From assembly GCF_001431665.1 (NCBI RefSeq), contig NZ_LLXV01000040.1, forward strand, positions 1-64,000: a DNA stretch of 64,000 nt. The letters run 5' to 3'. Position numbers and translations under genes: made by a program. The notes under the pieces were generated by a model. It made no database searches and was not told where the DNA came from. It saw only the letters and a program-made list of their open reading frames with translations. This DNA is from Stenotrophomonas beteli (GTDB lineage Bacteria; Pseudomonadota; Gammaproteobacteria; Xanthomonadales; Xanthomonadaceae). Positions 33,472-41,692 of the stretch are shown here, one piece after another (position 1 is the stretch's first letter; every line of letters begins with the position of its first letter).

Positions 33472-34146
33472 TCACCCGGCGTACGCCACCCAGCCCTTGA
33501 AGCTGAAGCCGGCATAGAACAGTTCCACGCCGTCGAAGCCGGCCTCCTGCAGCAGGGCGACCTCCTGCTCGGGGGCCAGCAGCGGCAGCCGCTCGGCAAT
33601 GGCGTCGATCGCGCGCTGTGCATCGGCGTGGGCAACGCCCGAGGCTTCGGCGAACGCTGCGTAGCGCTGCAACCAGCGCAGCTTGCCGGCCGGATCCTGC
33701 GGCACGCTGTGGTGGGCCACCACCAGCGGCGCGCCGGGCTGCAGGCGCCGGTGCAGCTCGCGCAGCGTGTGCAGGCGCTGCCCCGCATCGAGGAAGTGCA
33801 GAGTCAACAGGCAGCTGGCCCCATCGAAGCGCAGATCGGGCGCATCGTCGATGTAGCCTTCCAGCAGCTGCACGCGCGGCATCAGCGGACCCAGTGTCTG
33901 CTCGGCCAGGGCCAGCATCGGCGCGGCCGGGTCCACGCCCAGCAACTGCCAGCCCGGCTGCGCTTCGGCGAAGGCTTTCAGCTCCAGCCCGCCCCCGGCA
34001 CCGAGCACCAGCACGCGGCCGTGTGCAGGCACGCGTTCGGCCAGCAGCAGGCGGCTCATCTGCTGCAACGCGAGGAAGCCGGGCACCTGGCGCAGTGGCG
34101 CTTCGGCATAGCGGGCCACCGCCTGCGGGTCGGAAAACGTGGACAT
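33472..34146 (-). CDS. Class I SAM-dependent methyltransferase
   Basis: A 224-aa Rossmann methyltransferase. The SAM-binding motif I is RVLVLGAGGGLELKAF and the acidic end of beta 2 is LLGVDPAAPML, followed by GYIDDAP and a late FDGVELFYAGFSFKGW. The ATG at 34146 (MSTFSDPQAVARY) is chosen; upstream in-frame codons lack homology. Substrate unknown. It ends 3 bases from the convergent Smqnr-type gene. Confidence 0.85.
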   Translation of the reverse strand: MSTFSDPQAVARYAEAPLRQVPGFLALQQMSRLLLAERVPAHGRVLVLGAGGGLELKAFAEAQPGWQLLGVDPAAPMLALAEQTLGPLMPRVQLLEGYIDDAPDLRFDGASCLLTLHFLDAGQRLHTLRELHRRLQPGAPLVVAHHSVPQDPAGKLRWLQRYAAFAEASGVAHADAQRAIDAIAERLPLLAPEQEVALLQEAGFDGVELFYAGFSFKGWVAYAG

Positions 34147-34233
34147 GCGCGGGTTCCTGCGGCGGGGGACAGGCCACTGTAGCAAGGCGCGCAAGCGGCA
34201 TTGCGCGTCGCTGCCGCACAGTCACGACCGGGC

Positions 34234-34932
34234 TCAGGCCGTGGCGGCCTCAAGCACGTCGTGCAGTTCCACCTCGCCGAGGAAGCCGCCGCTGCTGGCT
34301 GCCGGTCGCTGCGCTTCGATGGCGTGGGCGAACCGCACGCCGGCGTCGTCCTGCAGGCGCTCGAACAGCTGCTGCACCCTGGGGAACTCGCGGCGGTCGA
34401 CCACCTGGTGGTAATCGTTCCAGCGCGCGATGCCGGCGAAGTAGGCATCGGCAAAGCTGCGCTGTTCGCCCAGCAGCCACGGGCCCATGCCGATCATCTG
34501 CTCCAGCGCCTGGTGGGCGTGGCGCACCTTGGTGGTGCCATAGGCACGCAGCGCCTCGCCCTCGGTACCCTCGGCGTGTTCGAGCGCATGCCAGAGCGGC
34601 GCGTAGGCACCGAAGAAGCTGGTGTTGAGATAGGCCAGCCGGTGGTTGAGGCGGTCGAAGCCGGACGTGCCCTGTGCGAAGCCCAGCCCCTGCGTGATGC
34701 CCTTCGCGGCCAGGTGGTTGAGGATGGCCAGGCTCTCGCTGAGCAGTTCGCCCTGCGCGGTGCGCAGGGTCGGGGTTTCGCCCAGTGGATTGAGGCGGCG
34801 GTAGTCTTCGCCCTGCACCTGGCCGGGCATGTCGATGCGACACAGGTGATACGGCTGGCGCAGCCATTCCAGGGCGACGATGGAGCCGAACGAGCAGCCC
34901 GAGGGTACGCCGTAGAAGAGGATCGGGGTCAT
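34234..34932 (-). CDS. Glutathione S-transferase family protein
   Basis: A 232-aa GST. The N-terminal thioredoxin-like domain begins MTPILFYGVPSGCSFGSIVA with a Ser/Cys near the usual catalytic position, continues GETPTLRTAQGELLSESLAI (the cis-Pro and ES glutathione motif), and is followed by an all-helical C-terminal domain. The specific substrate cannot be deduced. It is divergent from a LysR gene that probably controls it. Confidence 0.88.
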   Translation of the reverse strand: MTPILFYGVPSGCSFGSIVALEWLRQPYHLCRIDMPGQVQGEDYRRLNPLGETPTLRTAQGELLSESLAILNHLAAKGITQGLGFAQGTSGFDRLNHRLAYLNTSFFGAYAPLWHALEHAEGTEGEALRAYGTTKVRHAHQALEQMIGMGPWLLGEQRSFADAYFAGIARWNDYHQVVDRREFPRVQQLFERLQDDAGVRFAHAIEAQRPAASSGGFLGEVELHDVLEAATA

Positions 34933-35024
34933 GGCAGGTTTCCGGTTCAAGCCGCGATGCGGCGGGTGAGGAAAGCGTGCCTGCGTGGACATTGCCCCGG
35001 AAGCCGTCCGAATGGCATCCTGAA

Positions 35025-35040
35025 GTCCACATCTGTGGAC
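35025..35040. promoter_or_regulatory. GTCCACA-TC-TGTGGAC palindrome, candidate LysR site
   Basis: A perfect 7-base-arm palindrome immediately before the LysR gene and 93 bases upstream of the divergent GST gene. Another half-site GTGGAC is at 34985. The position and interrupted-dyad form fit a LysR-type autoregulatory site. Confidence 0.5.
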
Positions 35041-35047
35041 GTTGCGC

Positions 35048-35992
35048 ATGCTCAACCTCAACGATCTGGCCCTGTTCGTGACCGCAGTGGAACAGGGCGG
35101 GTTCGCTGCAGGCGGCCGCCATCTGGGCCTGCCGCGCTCGACCCTGAGCAAGCGCGTGGCGCTGCTGGAAGAACAGCTCGAGGTGCGCCTGCTGCAGCGA
35201 AGTTCGCGCCGCTTTGCGCTGACCGAGGTCGGCCAGGCGTTCTTCGAACGCGCACGCGCGGCGTTGTCCGAGGTGGAGGCTGCCGAGGCCATCGTCCGCG
35301 ATCGCCAGGCCGAACCGAGCGGCACCGTGCGCATCAGTGCTTCCATTCCGGTGGTGCAGAGCGAGCTCGCCGCGTGCCTGCCTGCGCTGGCCCGCCGCTA
35401 TCCACGGCTGCGCATCGAAGTTGAAGTGAGTGATCGTTTCATCGACCTGGCGCAGGAAGGCATCGACATCGCCCTGCGCAGCCACTTTGGTCCACTGCCG
35501 GATTCCGGGTTGGTGCAGCGTATGCTCGGTAGCGAACCCATCGTGCTGGTGGCGTCGCCTGGTTATCTGGTCACCGCGCCGGCAGTGGACACTCCCGAGC
35601 AGCTACGCGCGCATGCCGGCCTGCTGACCGCGCGCCACGCAACGCGCTGGACGCTGCACAGCGCCGACGCCCGCACCGTGCAGGTGGAACCGCAGGTGGC
35701 GCTGGTCGGCAACGAGTCGCAGCTTCTCGTCGCGGCGGCCGAAGCGGGCCTTGGCATCACGGTGTTGCCGCACAGCCTGTGCGCCGCAGCGATTGCTGCG
35801 GGCCGCCTGCAGCAGGTCCTGCCGGCGTGGCATGCCGGCGAAGTCACCACCAGCGTGCTGCTGCCGCATCGTCGTGGGCAGTTGCCGGGTGTGCGCGTGG
35901 TGGTGGATGCGCTGGTCGCGCATTACCAGCTCAACGCAGCGCGCGCGCCAGCACCTGCCAGATCCGCGGGTCCTGGCACTGCGAAACGTTGA
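35048..35992 (+). CDS. LysR-family regulator (CrgA-type)
   Basis: A 314-aa LysR regulator. HTH at residues 1-60 (MLNLNDLALFVTAVEQGGFA, LGLPRSTLSKRVALLEEQL), then a periplasmic-binding-like effector domain starting SGTVRISASIPVVQSELAAC. Divergent from the GST gene, its likely target. Its 3' end overlaps the convergent MocR-type gene by 62 bases (35931-35992). Confidence 0.9.
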   Translation: MLNLNDLALFVTAVEQGGFAAGGRHLGLPRSTLSKRVALLEEQLEVRLLQRSSRRFALTEVGQAFFERARAALSEVEAAEAIVRDRQAEPSGTVRISASIPVVQSELAACLPALARRYPRLRIEVEVSDRFIDLAQEGIDIALRSHFGPLPDSGLVQRMLGSEPIVLVASPGYLVTAPAVDTPEQLRAHAGLLTARHATRWTLHSADARTVQVEPQVALVGNESQLLVAAAEAGLGITVLPHSLCAAAIAAGRLQQVLPAWHAGEVTTSVLLPHRRGQLPGVRVVVDALVAHYQLNAARAPAPARSAGPGTAKR

Positions 35993-37310
35993 AGCGCAGA
36001 TAGTCGGCCGCACGCTGCGACTGGCTGAATGCATTGCCCGGCGCCAGCACGATGCCCTCGCGCAGGCACTGCCGCGCCAGCGCAGCGGCGTCGCGACCAT
36101 CGGGCAGCTGGCACCACAGGAACAGGCCGGCTTCCGGTTGCAGCCACGGCGTAATGCCCAGCGCCTGCAGCTTGCGCAGCGTGTGCCGACGCGCATCGGC
36201 CAGGCGCGAGCGCACTGACTGCATGTGGCGGCGGTAGCCGCTGTCGGTCAGCGCGATATGCATCAACTGCGCGGCCAGATGGCCACCGCCGAAGCTGGTC
36301 GCCAGCTTCAGGTCGGTCAACGCCTCGATCCAGTCGTGGCGCGCAGCGATGTAGCCGCAGCGCGAGGCTGCCGACAGCGTCTTGGAGAAGCTGCCGACGT
36401 GGATCACCCGCGACAGCCCATCGAGTGCGGCCAGCCGCGGCGCGGGTTGCAGTTCGAAGTCGGCGAAGATGTCATCCTCGACGATGATCAGTTCGCTGCG
36501 TTCAGCCAGGCCCAGCAGGCGGTGCGCGGTGTTGGCTGAAAGCACCGCGCCGGTCGGGTTGTGCAGTCCGGAATTGGTGATGTACAGCCGCGGCGAATGG
36601 TCCTGCAATGCGCGTCCGAACGCTTCAGGGTCCGGGCCGTTGGGCGTGTACGGCACGCCCACTGCCTGCACCTGGTGTGCCTTGAGCAGCGCGTGGTAAT
36701 TGAAGTAGCTCGGGTCATCGACCAGCACGCAGTCACCGGGCTTGAGCAGGAAACGGCAGATCAGGTCGACCGCGTGTGTCCCGGATTCGGTCAGCAGGAT
36801 CTGCTCCATCGGTGCATCGATGCCCAGCGTCGCGCTGCGCCGTTGCAGCAGCTGGCGCAATGCGGGCAGCCCGAGGGGACTGGCGTAGTCGGCCAGCTGC
36901 ATGGCACCGGCACGTGCCAGCCGACGCAGGCCGCGCCGCATGCCATCGTGATACAGCCAGTCACTGGGCATCCAGCCGCATCCGGGCTTGAGGTGGCCCG
37001 GTGGGGTTTCCAGCGACTGCCGCGACACCCACAACGGGTCCACCGCGCGGTCGAGGCGGGGGGCCATTTCGGCCAGCGCCAGCGGCGCGGCCGGCCCGCT
37101 GACGTAGAAGCCCGATCCTGCGCGCGCACTGATCAGGCCCTCGGCCGCCAGGCGCTCGTAGGCTTCAACCACGGTGGAGACTGAGACCGCCATCGCGGCC
37201 GCCTGCGCGCGCACCGAAGGCAGGCGGGAGCCGGGTCCATCCACGCGTGAGGTGATGCGGTTGCGGACGGCCTGGATGACCGATTCGATGCGGGTAAGCG
37301 GACCTGTCAT
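35931..37310 (-). CDS. MocR/PdxR-type regulator: GntR HTH fused to aminotransferase
   Basis: A 459-aa fusion of a GntR winged HTH (IQAVRNRITSRVDGPGSRLP, STVVEAYERLAAEGLI) with a class I aminotransferase fold. The PLP Lys is in HVGSFSKTLSAASRCGY, with supporting YITNSGLHNPTGAVLS and DDIFADF. MocR regulators sense PLP or amino compounds. The ATG at 37310 (MTGPLTRIESV) follows a spacer with CAGTACA/TGTACTG dyads and is divergent from an EamA transporter, the usual arrangement of regulator and target. Confidence 0.9.
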   Translation of the reverse strand: MTGPLTRIESVIQAVRNRITSRVDGPGSRLPSVRAQAAAMAVSVSTVVEAYERLAAEGLISARAGSGFYVSGPAAPLALAEMAPRLDRAVDPLWVSRQSLETPPGHLKPGCGWMPSDWLYHDGMRRGLRRLARAGAMQLADYASPLGLPALRQLLQRRSATLGIDAPMEQILLTESGTHAVDLICRFLLKPGDCVLVDDPSYFNYHALLKAHQVQAVGVPYTPNGPDPEAFGRALQDHSPRLYITNSGLHNPTGAVLSANTAHRLLGLAERSELIIVEDDIFADFELQPAPRLAALDGLSRVIHVGSFSKTLSAASRCGYIAARHDWIEALTDLKLATSFGGGHLAAQLMHIALTDSGYRRHMQSVRSRLADARRHTLRKLQALGITPWLQPEAGLFLWCQLPDGRDAAALARQCLREGIVLAPGNAFSQSQRAADYLRFNVSQCQDPRIWQVLARALR

Positions 37311-37335
37311 GGCAGCACTGTAGTGGATGTGTGGG

Positions 37336-37361
37336 CAGTACAGTTCTTTGCCACTGTACTG
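37336..37361. promoter_or_regulatory. CAGTACA-N12-TGTACTG dyad, candidate MocR operator
   Basis: A perfect 7-base-arm dyad spaced by 12 bases, 26 bases upstream of the MocR-type start and 82 bases upstream of the transporter start. A further half copy (CACTGTAGTG) covers 37316-37325. Direct and inverted half-sites of this kind are typical of MocR binding regions. Confidence 0.5.
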
Positions 37362-37442
37362 GATTGTAGCTGGGGCGGTTCTGCTCCGGATGCTTCCATA
37401 CAGGCTCCGCCAGGCGTCGCCTGGCACTTCAGGATCACAGGC

Positions 37443-38306
37443 GTGGAACGGTCGGCGAGTGGTTGGATCAATGGCTTCATCGGGGTGGTGATCTTCGCTG
37501 GCTCATTGCCGGCCACCCGTCTGGCGGTGCTGCAGTTGGATGCGGGGTTCGTCACTGCCGCGCGCGCCACCATCGCTGCCGTGCTCGGCCTGGGCCTGCT
37601 GCTGATGCTGCGCCAGCCATGGCCACGCCGAAGTGACCTGCCTGGACTGGCGGTGGTCAGCCTTGGGGTAGTGGTCGGTTTTCCGCTGCTGACCGCGCTC
37701 GCGCTGCGCCATGCGTCGTCGGCGCACACCATCGTGTTCCTCGGCCTGCTGCCGCTGAGCACTGCGCTATTCGGCGTGCTGCGCGGTGGCGAGCGGCCAC
37801 GCCCGGCGTTCTGGTTGTTCTCGCTGCTGGGCAGCGCCTGCGTGGTCGGTTATGCGGTGCGCAACGGCATCGAGGCGTCCTTGCAGGCCGACCTGCTGAT
37901 GCTGGCGGCAATCGTGGTGTGCGGGTTGGGCTATGCCGAAGGCGGACGGCTCGCCCGTCATCTCGGCGGTTGGCAGGTGATCAGCTGGGCGTTGCTGCTG
38001 GCCTTGCCGGTGATGCTGCCGTTGGCGGTGCTGATGCGCCCGGCCTCGTTCACGGCGGTCGGTGCCTCGGCATGGTGCGCATTGGGTTATGTGGCGGTGT
38101 TCAGCATGCTGATCGGCTTCCTGTTCTGGTACCGCGGGCTCGCGCAGGGCGGCATCGCCGCCGTCGGCCAGCTGCAGCTGCTGCAGCCGTTCTTCGGCCT
38201 AGCGCTGGCCGCGCTGCTGCTGCACGAATCGGTCAGCGCCAGCATGGTGCTGGTGACCGTGGTCGCGATGATCTGCGTGGCTGGCGCGCGCCGCTTCAGC
38301 CGCTAG
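37443..38306 (+). CDS. EamA/DMT-family transporter
   Basis: A 287-aa drug/metabolite superfamily permease with ten expected TM segments. The first is GFIGVVIFAGSLPATRLAVL, and a second EamA half follows from LQADLLMLAAIVVCGLGYAE. The GTG at 37443 is chosen because the upstream part of the open frame (MDVWAV...) overlaps the regulatory dyad and is not membrane-like. Likely exports an amino acid or metabolite under control of the adjacent MocR-type regulator. Confidence 0.85.
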   Translation: MERSASGWINGFIGVVIFAGSLPATRLAVLQLDAGFVTAARATIAAVLGLGLLLMLRQPWPRRSDLPGLAVVSLGVVVGFPLLTALALRHASSAHTIVFLGLLPLSTALFGVLRGGERPRPAFWLFSLLGSACVVGYAVRNGIEASLQADLLMLAAIVVCGLGYAEGGRLARHLGGWQVISWALLLALPVMLPLAVLMRPASFTAVGASAWCALGYVAVFSMLIGFLFWYRGLAQGGIAAVGQLQLLQPFFGLALAALLLHESVSASMVLVTVVAMICVAGARRFSR

Positions 38307-38385
38307 GAAAAAGGTGACGGAGGGGATTAAGTCGTTTCAGGCATGGCAGAACCGATTACGACTAAATTCCCTCCGTCCCCTTTTC
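38307..38385. repeat. GGGGACGGAGGGGATTAAGTCG-type stem-loop, copy 1
   Basis: A near-perfect inverted repeat with 28-29-base arms: A-run, GG(T/G)GACGGAGGG, ATTAAGTCGT, then a 22-base loop, then the reverse. A-run and T-run at the ends make it a workable bidirectional terminator for the convergent transporter (plus) and LysR (minus) genes. A copy with the same arms is at 45471. The minus-strand gene's last codons are inside it. Confidence 0.85.
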
Positions 38386-39279
38386 TGGGGAGCCGCGGAA
38401 AAGATGCGCAACGGCATAGTCGATGAACACGCGCAAGCGTGCGCTGGGATGGCGCCCACCGGGCCAGAGCAGCGAGAACTGCCCCTGGTGCGTGGGCAGC
38501 GCGGGCAGTACCCGTTGCAGGCGGCCATCGGCCAGCGCGTCAGCGGCGAGGAAGTCGGGCATCCAGGCCAGGCCCATGCCTCCGATTGCAGCGGCCAGCA
38601 CGGCTTCCATGTTGTTGCAGGTCATCGACGTGGGAGCGCGCGCCCCGGCATCGCCTTCGATGCCCGGCAGCTGCCACGGATGCAGCTTTCCAGTGGTGGG
38701 GTAACGGAAGCGCAGTGCGGAATGCCTGCCAAGGTCGCCCACGTCGCCGGGAGCGCCGTGCGCCTGCAGGTAGCCCGGCGCCGCACAGAGGATGAAGCGG
38801 AATCCGCCCAGGCGGCGTGCGGTCAGGCTGGAATCGGCCAGTTCGCCGCTGCGTATCACCGCGTCCAGGCCTTCGCTGACCACATCGACGATGCGGTCGT
38901 TGAAGTCCAGTTCCAGCTGCACCTGCGGGTAGCGTTGCTGGAAGCCGGGCAGCACCGGCAGCAGGAAGCGGTAGCCGATGGTGGGCAGACCGATGCGCAG
39001 CAGCCCGCTGGGGGCGTGCTGTCGCTGCGCCAGGTCAGCCTGCGCTTCGGAAAGTTCGTCCAGTGCACGCCGGCAGCGCTGCAGCAGCAGTTCGCCTTCG
39101 TCGGTGAGGTGCACGCGGCGGGTGGTGCGCTGGAACAGGCGCGTGCCCAGGTCGAGTTCGAGGCGGGCGATGCGCTTGCCGACCGCCGAGGCGGACAGGC
39201 CGAGTACGCGGGCGGCACCGACGATGCTGCCGGCCTCGGCGGTGCGGACGAAGGCGAGCAGGGCGGAGATGGAGTCCAT
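38362..39279 (-). CDS. LysR-family regulator with repeat-derived C-terminus
   Basis: A 305-aa LysR regulator: HTH with MDSISALLAFVRTAEAGSIV and GLSASAVGKRIARLELDLG, then the effector domain from SGLLRIGLPTIGYRFLLPV. The ATG at 39279 matches family N-termini. The last residues (SPEKGTEGI and stop) are read from the arm of the stem-loop repeat, so repeat insertion has probably replaced the native C-terminus. Divergent from the DHA2 MFS gene, its probable target. Confidence 0.9.
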   Translation of the reverse strand: MDSISALLAFVRTAEAGSIVGAARVLGLSASAVGKRIARLELDLGTRLFQRTTRRVHLTDEGELLLQRCRRALDELSEAQADLAQRQHAPSGLLRIGLPTIGYRFLLPVLPGFQQRYPQVQLELDFNDRIVDVVSEGLDAVIRSGELADSSLTARRLGGFRFILCAAPGYLQAHGAPGDVGDLGRHSALRFRYPTTGKLHPWQLPGIEGDAGARAPTSMTCNNMEAVLAAAIGGMGLAWMPDFLAADALADGRLQRVLPALPTHQGQFSLLWPGGRHPSARLRVFIDYAVAHLFRGSPEKGTEGI

Positions 39280-39373
39280 GAAGGCATCATTGCGGAACAT
39301 CTGGCCGCAATCAACGTCCATCAAGCCTGTTTTTCTGGAATAACGGCCTGTCCATCATCAATGCCCCCGATGG

Positions 39374-40903
39374 ATGGAGGCCCGCATGGCCCCGGTTTCG
39401 ATGTTCCCTGTACCTGCCCGCGCGCAGCAGCGTTGGACGCTGCTTGCCGTCTGCCTGGCCGCGCTGGCATTGCCGTTGTCCTTCTCTGCCGGTGCGGTTG
39501 CGGTGCCGGCGCTGGCGCGTTCCGCGGCAGCATCGCCCACCGCGCTGGCCTGGGTCACCAACGCCTTCATGCTCACCTTCGGCAGCCTGCTGCTCGCTGC
39601 GGGCGGCCTGGCCGATCGTTATGGCCGCCGGCGGCTGTTCCTGTTGGGCACGGTGGGCTTCACCCTCGCCACGGCCGTGGTCTGCCTTGCTCCCGCGCTG
39701 CTGTGGTTGGATCTGGCGCGCGGATTGCAGGGTGTTGCGGCTGCAGCGGCGTTGGCATCCGGCACGGCGCTGTTGGCACAGGCCTGGCAGGGGCCGGCGC
39801 GTGCCCGTGTCTTCGCCCTGCTGGGTACGACGTTCGGCATGGGGCTGGCGTTGGGGCCCCTGCTCGCGGGCCTGCTGCTGCAGGCACTGGGATGGCGCAG
39901 CGTGTTCGCCACGGGCGGTGTGCTGACGCTGATGGCCTTCGGCCTGGGAGCACGCGCGTTGCCTGAAAGCCATGGCGAGCGCCGACCGCTGGATATCGGC
40001 GGCATGCTGAGTTTCAGTCTGACGCTGGCGGCGTTGACCCTGGCCCTGCTGTGGCTGGGCGAGTTCGGCCTGCATGCCGCGCGCGTGCAGCTGGCGCTGC
40101 TGGCGACGCTGCTGTCGGGCGGTGCGTTCGTCTGCATCGAACGGCGGCACCCCTCACCGTTGCTGGATCTCTCGCTGTTCTCGCAATCGGCGTTCCTCGG
40201 TGTCCAGCTGCTGCCGGTGGCGACCTGCTTTGGCTACGTGGTGCTGCTGGTCATACTGCCTCTGCAACTGCTGGGCGTGCATGGCCAGAGTGCGACACGG
40301 GTAGGGCTGCAGATGCTGGCGCTTTCCGCGCCGATGCTGGTGTTGCCGATGCTGGCCGCGCGATGGGCCGAACGCATGGGAAGCGCGCGGCTGTGCACAC
40401 TGGGTCTGCTGCTGTGTGCCGCCGGCCTGTACCTGCTGTCGCGGCAGGCATCGCACCCCTCGCCCTTGCAGTGGGTGCCGCTGCTGATGCTGGTCGGCGC
40501 AGGCACCGCTTTGCCGTGGGGGCTGATGGATGGACTGTCGGTGAGCGTGGTACCGGTGCAACGTGCCGGCATGGCCGCCGGCATATTCGGAACCGTGCGG
40601 GTGGCCGGCGAAGGCGTCGCGTTGGCCGCGGTGACGGCGCTGCTGGCGCTGCTGATCGATCAACAGCTGCAAGGGGCTTCGCCGGTGTCGTTGGCGCGTG
40701 CCGGTGCTTACCTGGCGAGCGGGTCCCGGGCGCAGGCGGCGGCGCTGCTGCCTGCGATGGGGGGCGAGCAGCTGCGGCAGGTCAGTGGCGAGGCGCTGGC
40801 ACAACTGCTGCGTGTACTGGCGCTGCTGACCGCCGCCTGTGCCGTGCTGTTGCACCTGTTGCTGCGGAAACGCACAGGCGCGTTGGTCGGGAACACGGCG
40901 TAG
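39374..40903 (+). CDS. DHA2-family MFS efflux transporter
   Basis: A 509-aa MFS permease with 14 expected TM segments. Conserved motif A is GGLADRYGRRRLFL and motif C-like LGTTFGMGLALGPLLAGLLL, as in EmrB/QacA drug exporters. A first in-frame ATG at 39374 is given; Met5 (MAPVSMF) or Met10 are alternatives. Divergent from a LysR regulator 94 bases away. Substrates unknown. Confidence 0.88.
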   Translation: MEARMAPVSMFPVPARAQQRWTLLAVCLAALALPLSFSAGAVAVPALARSAAASPTALAWVTNAFMLTFGSLLLAAGGLADRYGRRRLFLLGTVGFTLATAVVCLAPALLWLDLARGLQGVAAAAALASGTALLAQAWQGPARARVFALLGTTFGMGLALGPLLAGLLLQALGWRSVFATGGVLTLMAFGLGARALPESHGERRPLDIGGMLSFSLTLAALTLALLWLGEFGLHAARVQLALLATLLSGGAFVCIERRHPSPLLDLSLFSQSAFLGVQLLPVATCFGYVVLLVILPLQLLGVHGQSATRVGLQMLALSAPMLVLPMLAARWAERMGSARLCTLGLLLCAAGLYLLSRQASHPSPLQWVPLLMLVGAGTALPWGLMDGLSVSVVPVQRAGMAAGIFGTVRVAGEGVALAAVTALLALLIDQQLQGASPVSLARAGAYLASGSRAQAAALLPAMGGEQLRQVSGEALAQLLRVLALLTAACAVLLHLLLRKRTGALVGNTA

Positions 40904-41012
40904 CAGGCACATCACCGGCCTGCGCCGTCATCCCGTTGTCGTGTCCCGCTCACGCCGCCTATGCCTACCCGGGCCTAGTCTTGATTGTCCCCGTCCCCCA
41001 CGGAGACCCGCC

Positions 41013-41186
41013 ATGTGGCTGCTCGACCATCTCTGGCCCGGCCGTAGACCCCTTCCTCCCCCGGTCGAGGACGCGCCACAGGCACCGTCACGCCGGCCCT
41101 GGCTGAAACGCCCGGCGCGGGCCGGGCGCAGCGGCATGGCACCCTGGCAGAAGATCGCCGCGCCGCTGCGGCGCACCCGCCACTAG
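41013..41186 (+). CDS. Small Arg/Pro-rich protein
   Basis: A 57-aa ORF with a good CGGAGACC ribosome site before the ATG at 41013. The product MWLLDHLWPGRRPLPPPVED is very rich in Arg, Pro and Trp and ends RRTRH. It has no homologue I recognise. Its stop overlaps that of the convergent GFA gene by four bases. The basic composition might reflect a real small protein or a chance frame in GC-rich DNA. Confidence 0.4.
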   Translation: MWLLDHLWPGRRPLPPPVEDAPQAPSRRPWLKRPARAGRSGMAPWQKIAAPLRRTRH

Positions 41187-41590
41187 CCGGTGCGGTCTGA
41201 TGGGTGGTTGACCCCATCGCTGACCGGGATCACCCCCAGCGCGAACGGGTCGATGCCTTCCAGGCACGCCACGTTGTAGCCGTACTGGTCGGGGTTGGAG
41301 CGCCGCCGGTGATGGGTGTAGATGCCGCACACCCCGCAGAAGTAGTGTTCGGCGACATGGGTGTTGAACTGGTACTTCTGCAGGTGATGCTGCCCGCGCA
41401 CCACCTGCAGGCCCTGGCGGGGGACGCTGGCGGCGATGGCGCCACGGCGCCGGCACATCGAGCAGTCGCAGCGGCGGGGATCGACGATGCCGTCCGGCAG
41501 GTCCAGCAGCAGCTCGACCGTGCCGCAGTGGCAGGTTGCGCGGTGCTGGGGTTGGACCGGAACGCCGGCCACGGAAGTGATGCCCATCAT
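41183..41590 (-). CDS. GFA-family zinc enzyme
   Basis: A 135-aa glutathione-dependent formaldehyde-activating-enzyme-like protein. The zinc cysteines are in ATCHCGTVELLL, RRCDCSMCRRRG and YFCGVCGIYTHH, the classical GFA spacing. The family's true substrates are mostly uncharacterised; glutathione adduct chemistry is inferred. Two adjacent Met codons open the frame. Confidence 0.88.
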   Translation of the reverse strand: MMGITSVAGVPVQPQHRATCHCGTVELLLDLPDGIVDPRRCDCSMCRRRGAIAASVPRQGLQVVRGQHHLQKYQFNTHVAEHYFCGVCGIYTHHRRRSNPDQYGYNVACLEGIDPFALGVIPVSDGVNHPSDRTG

Positions 41591-41692
41591 TGCTCCTGTT
41601 TGATCTATCTGGCCGCGGGGGCCGTCGCAGACGGTGCGCCGGCGTGCCTGAACGGGCCGTAGATGCCACGGTGAACCCGCTTGTGGCTAACT

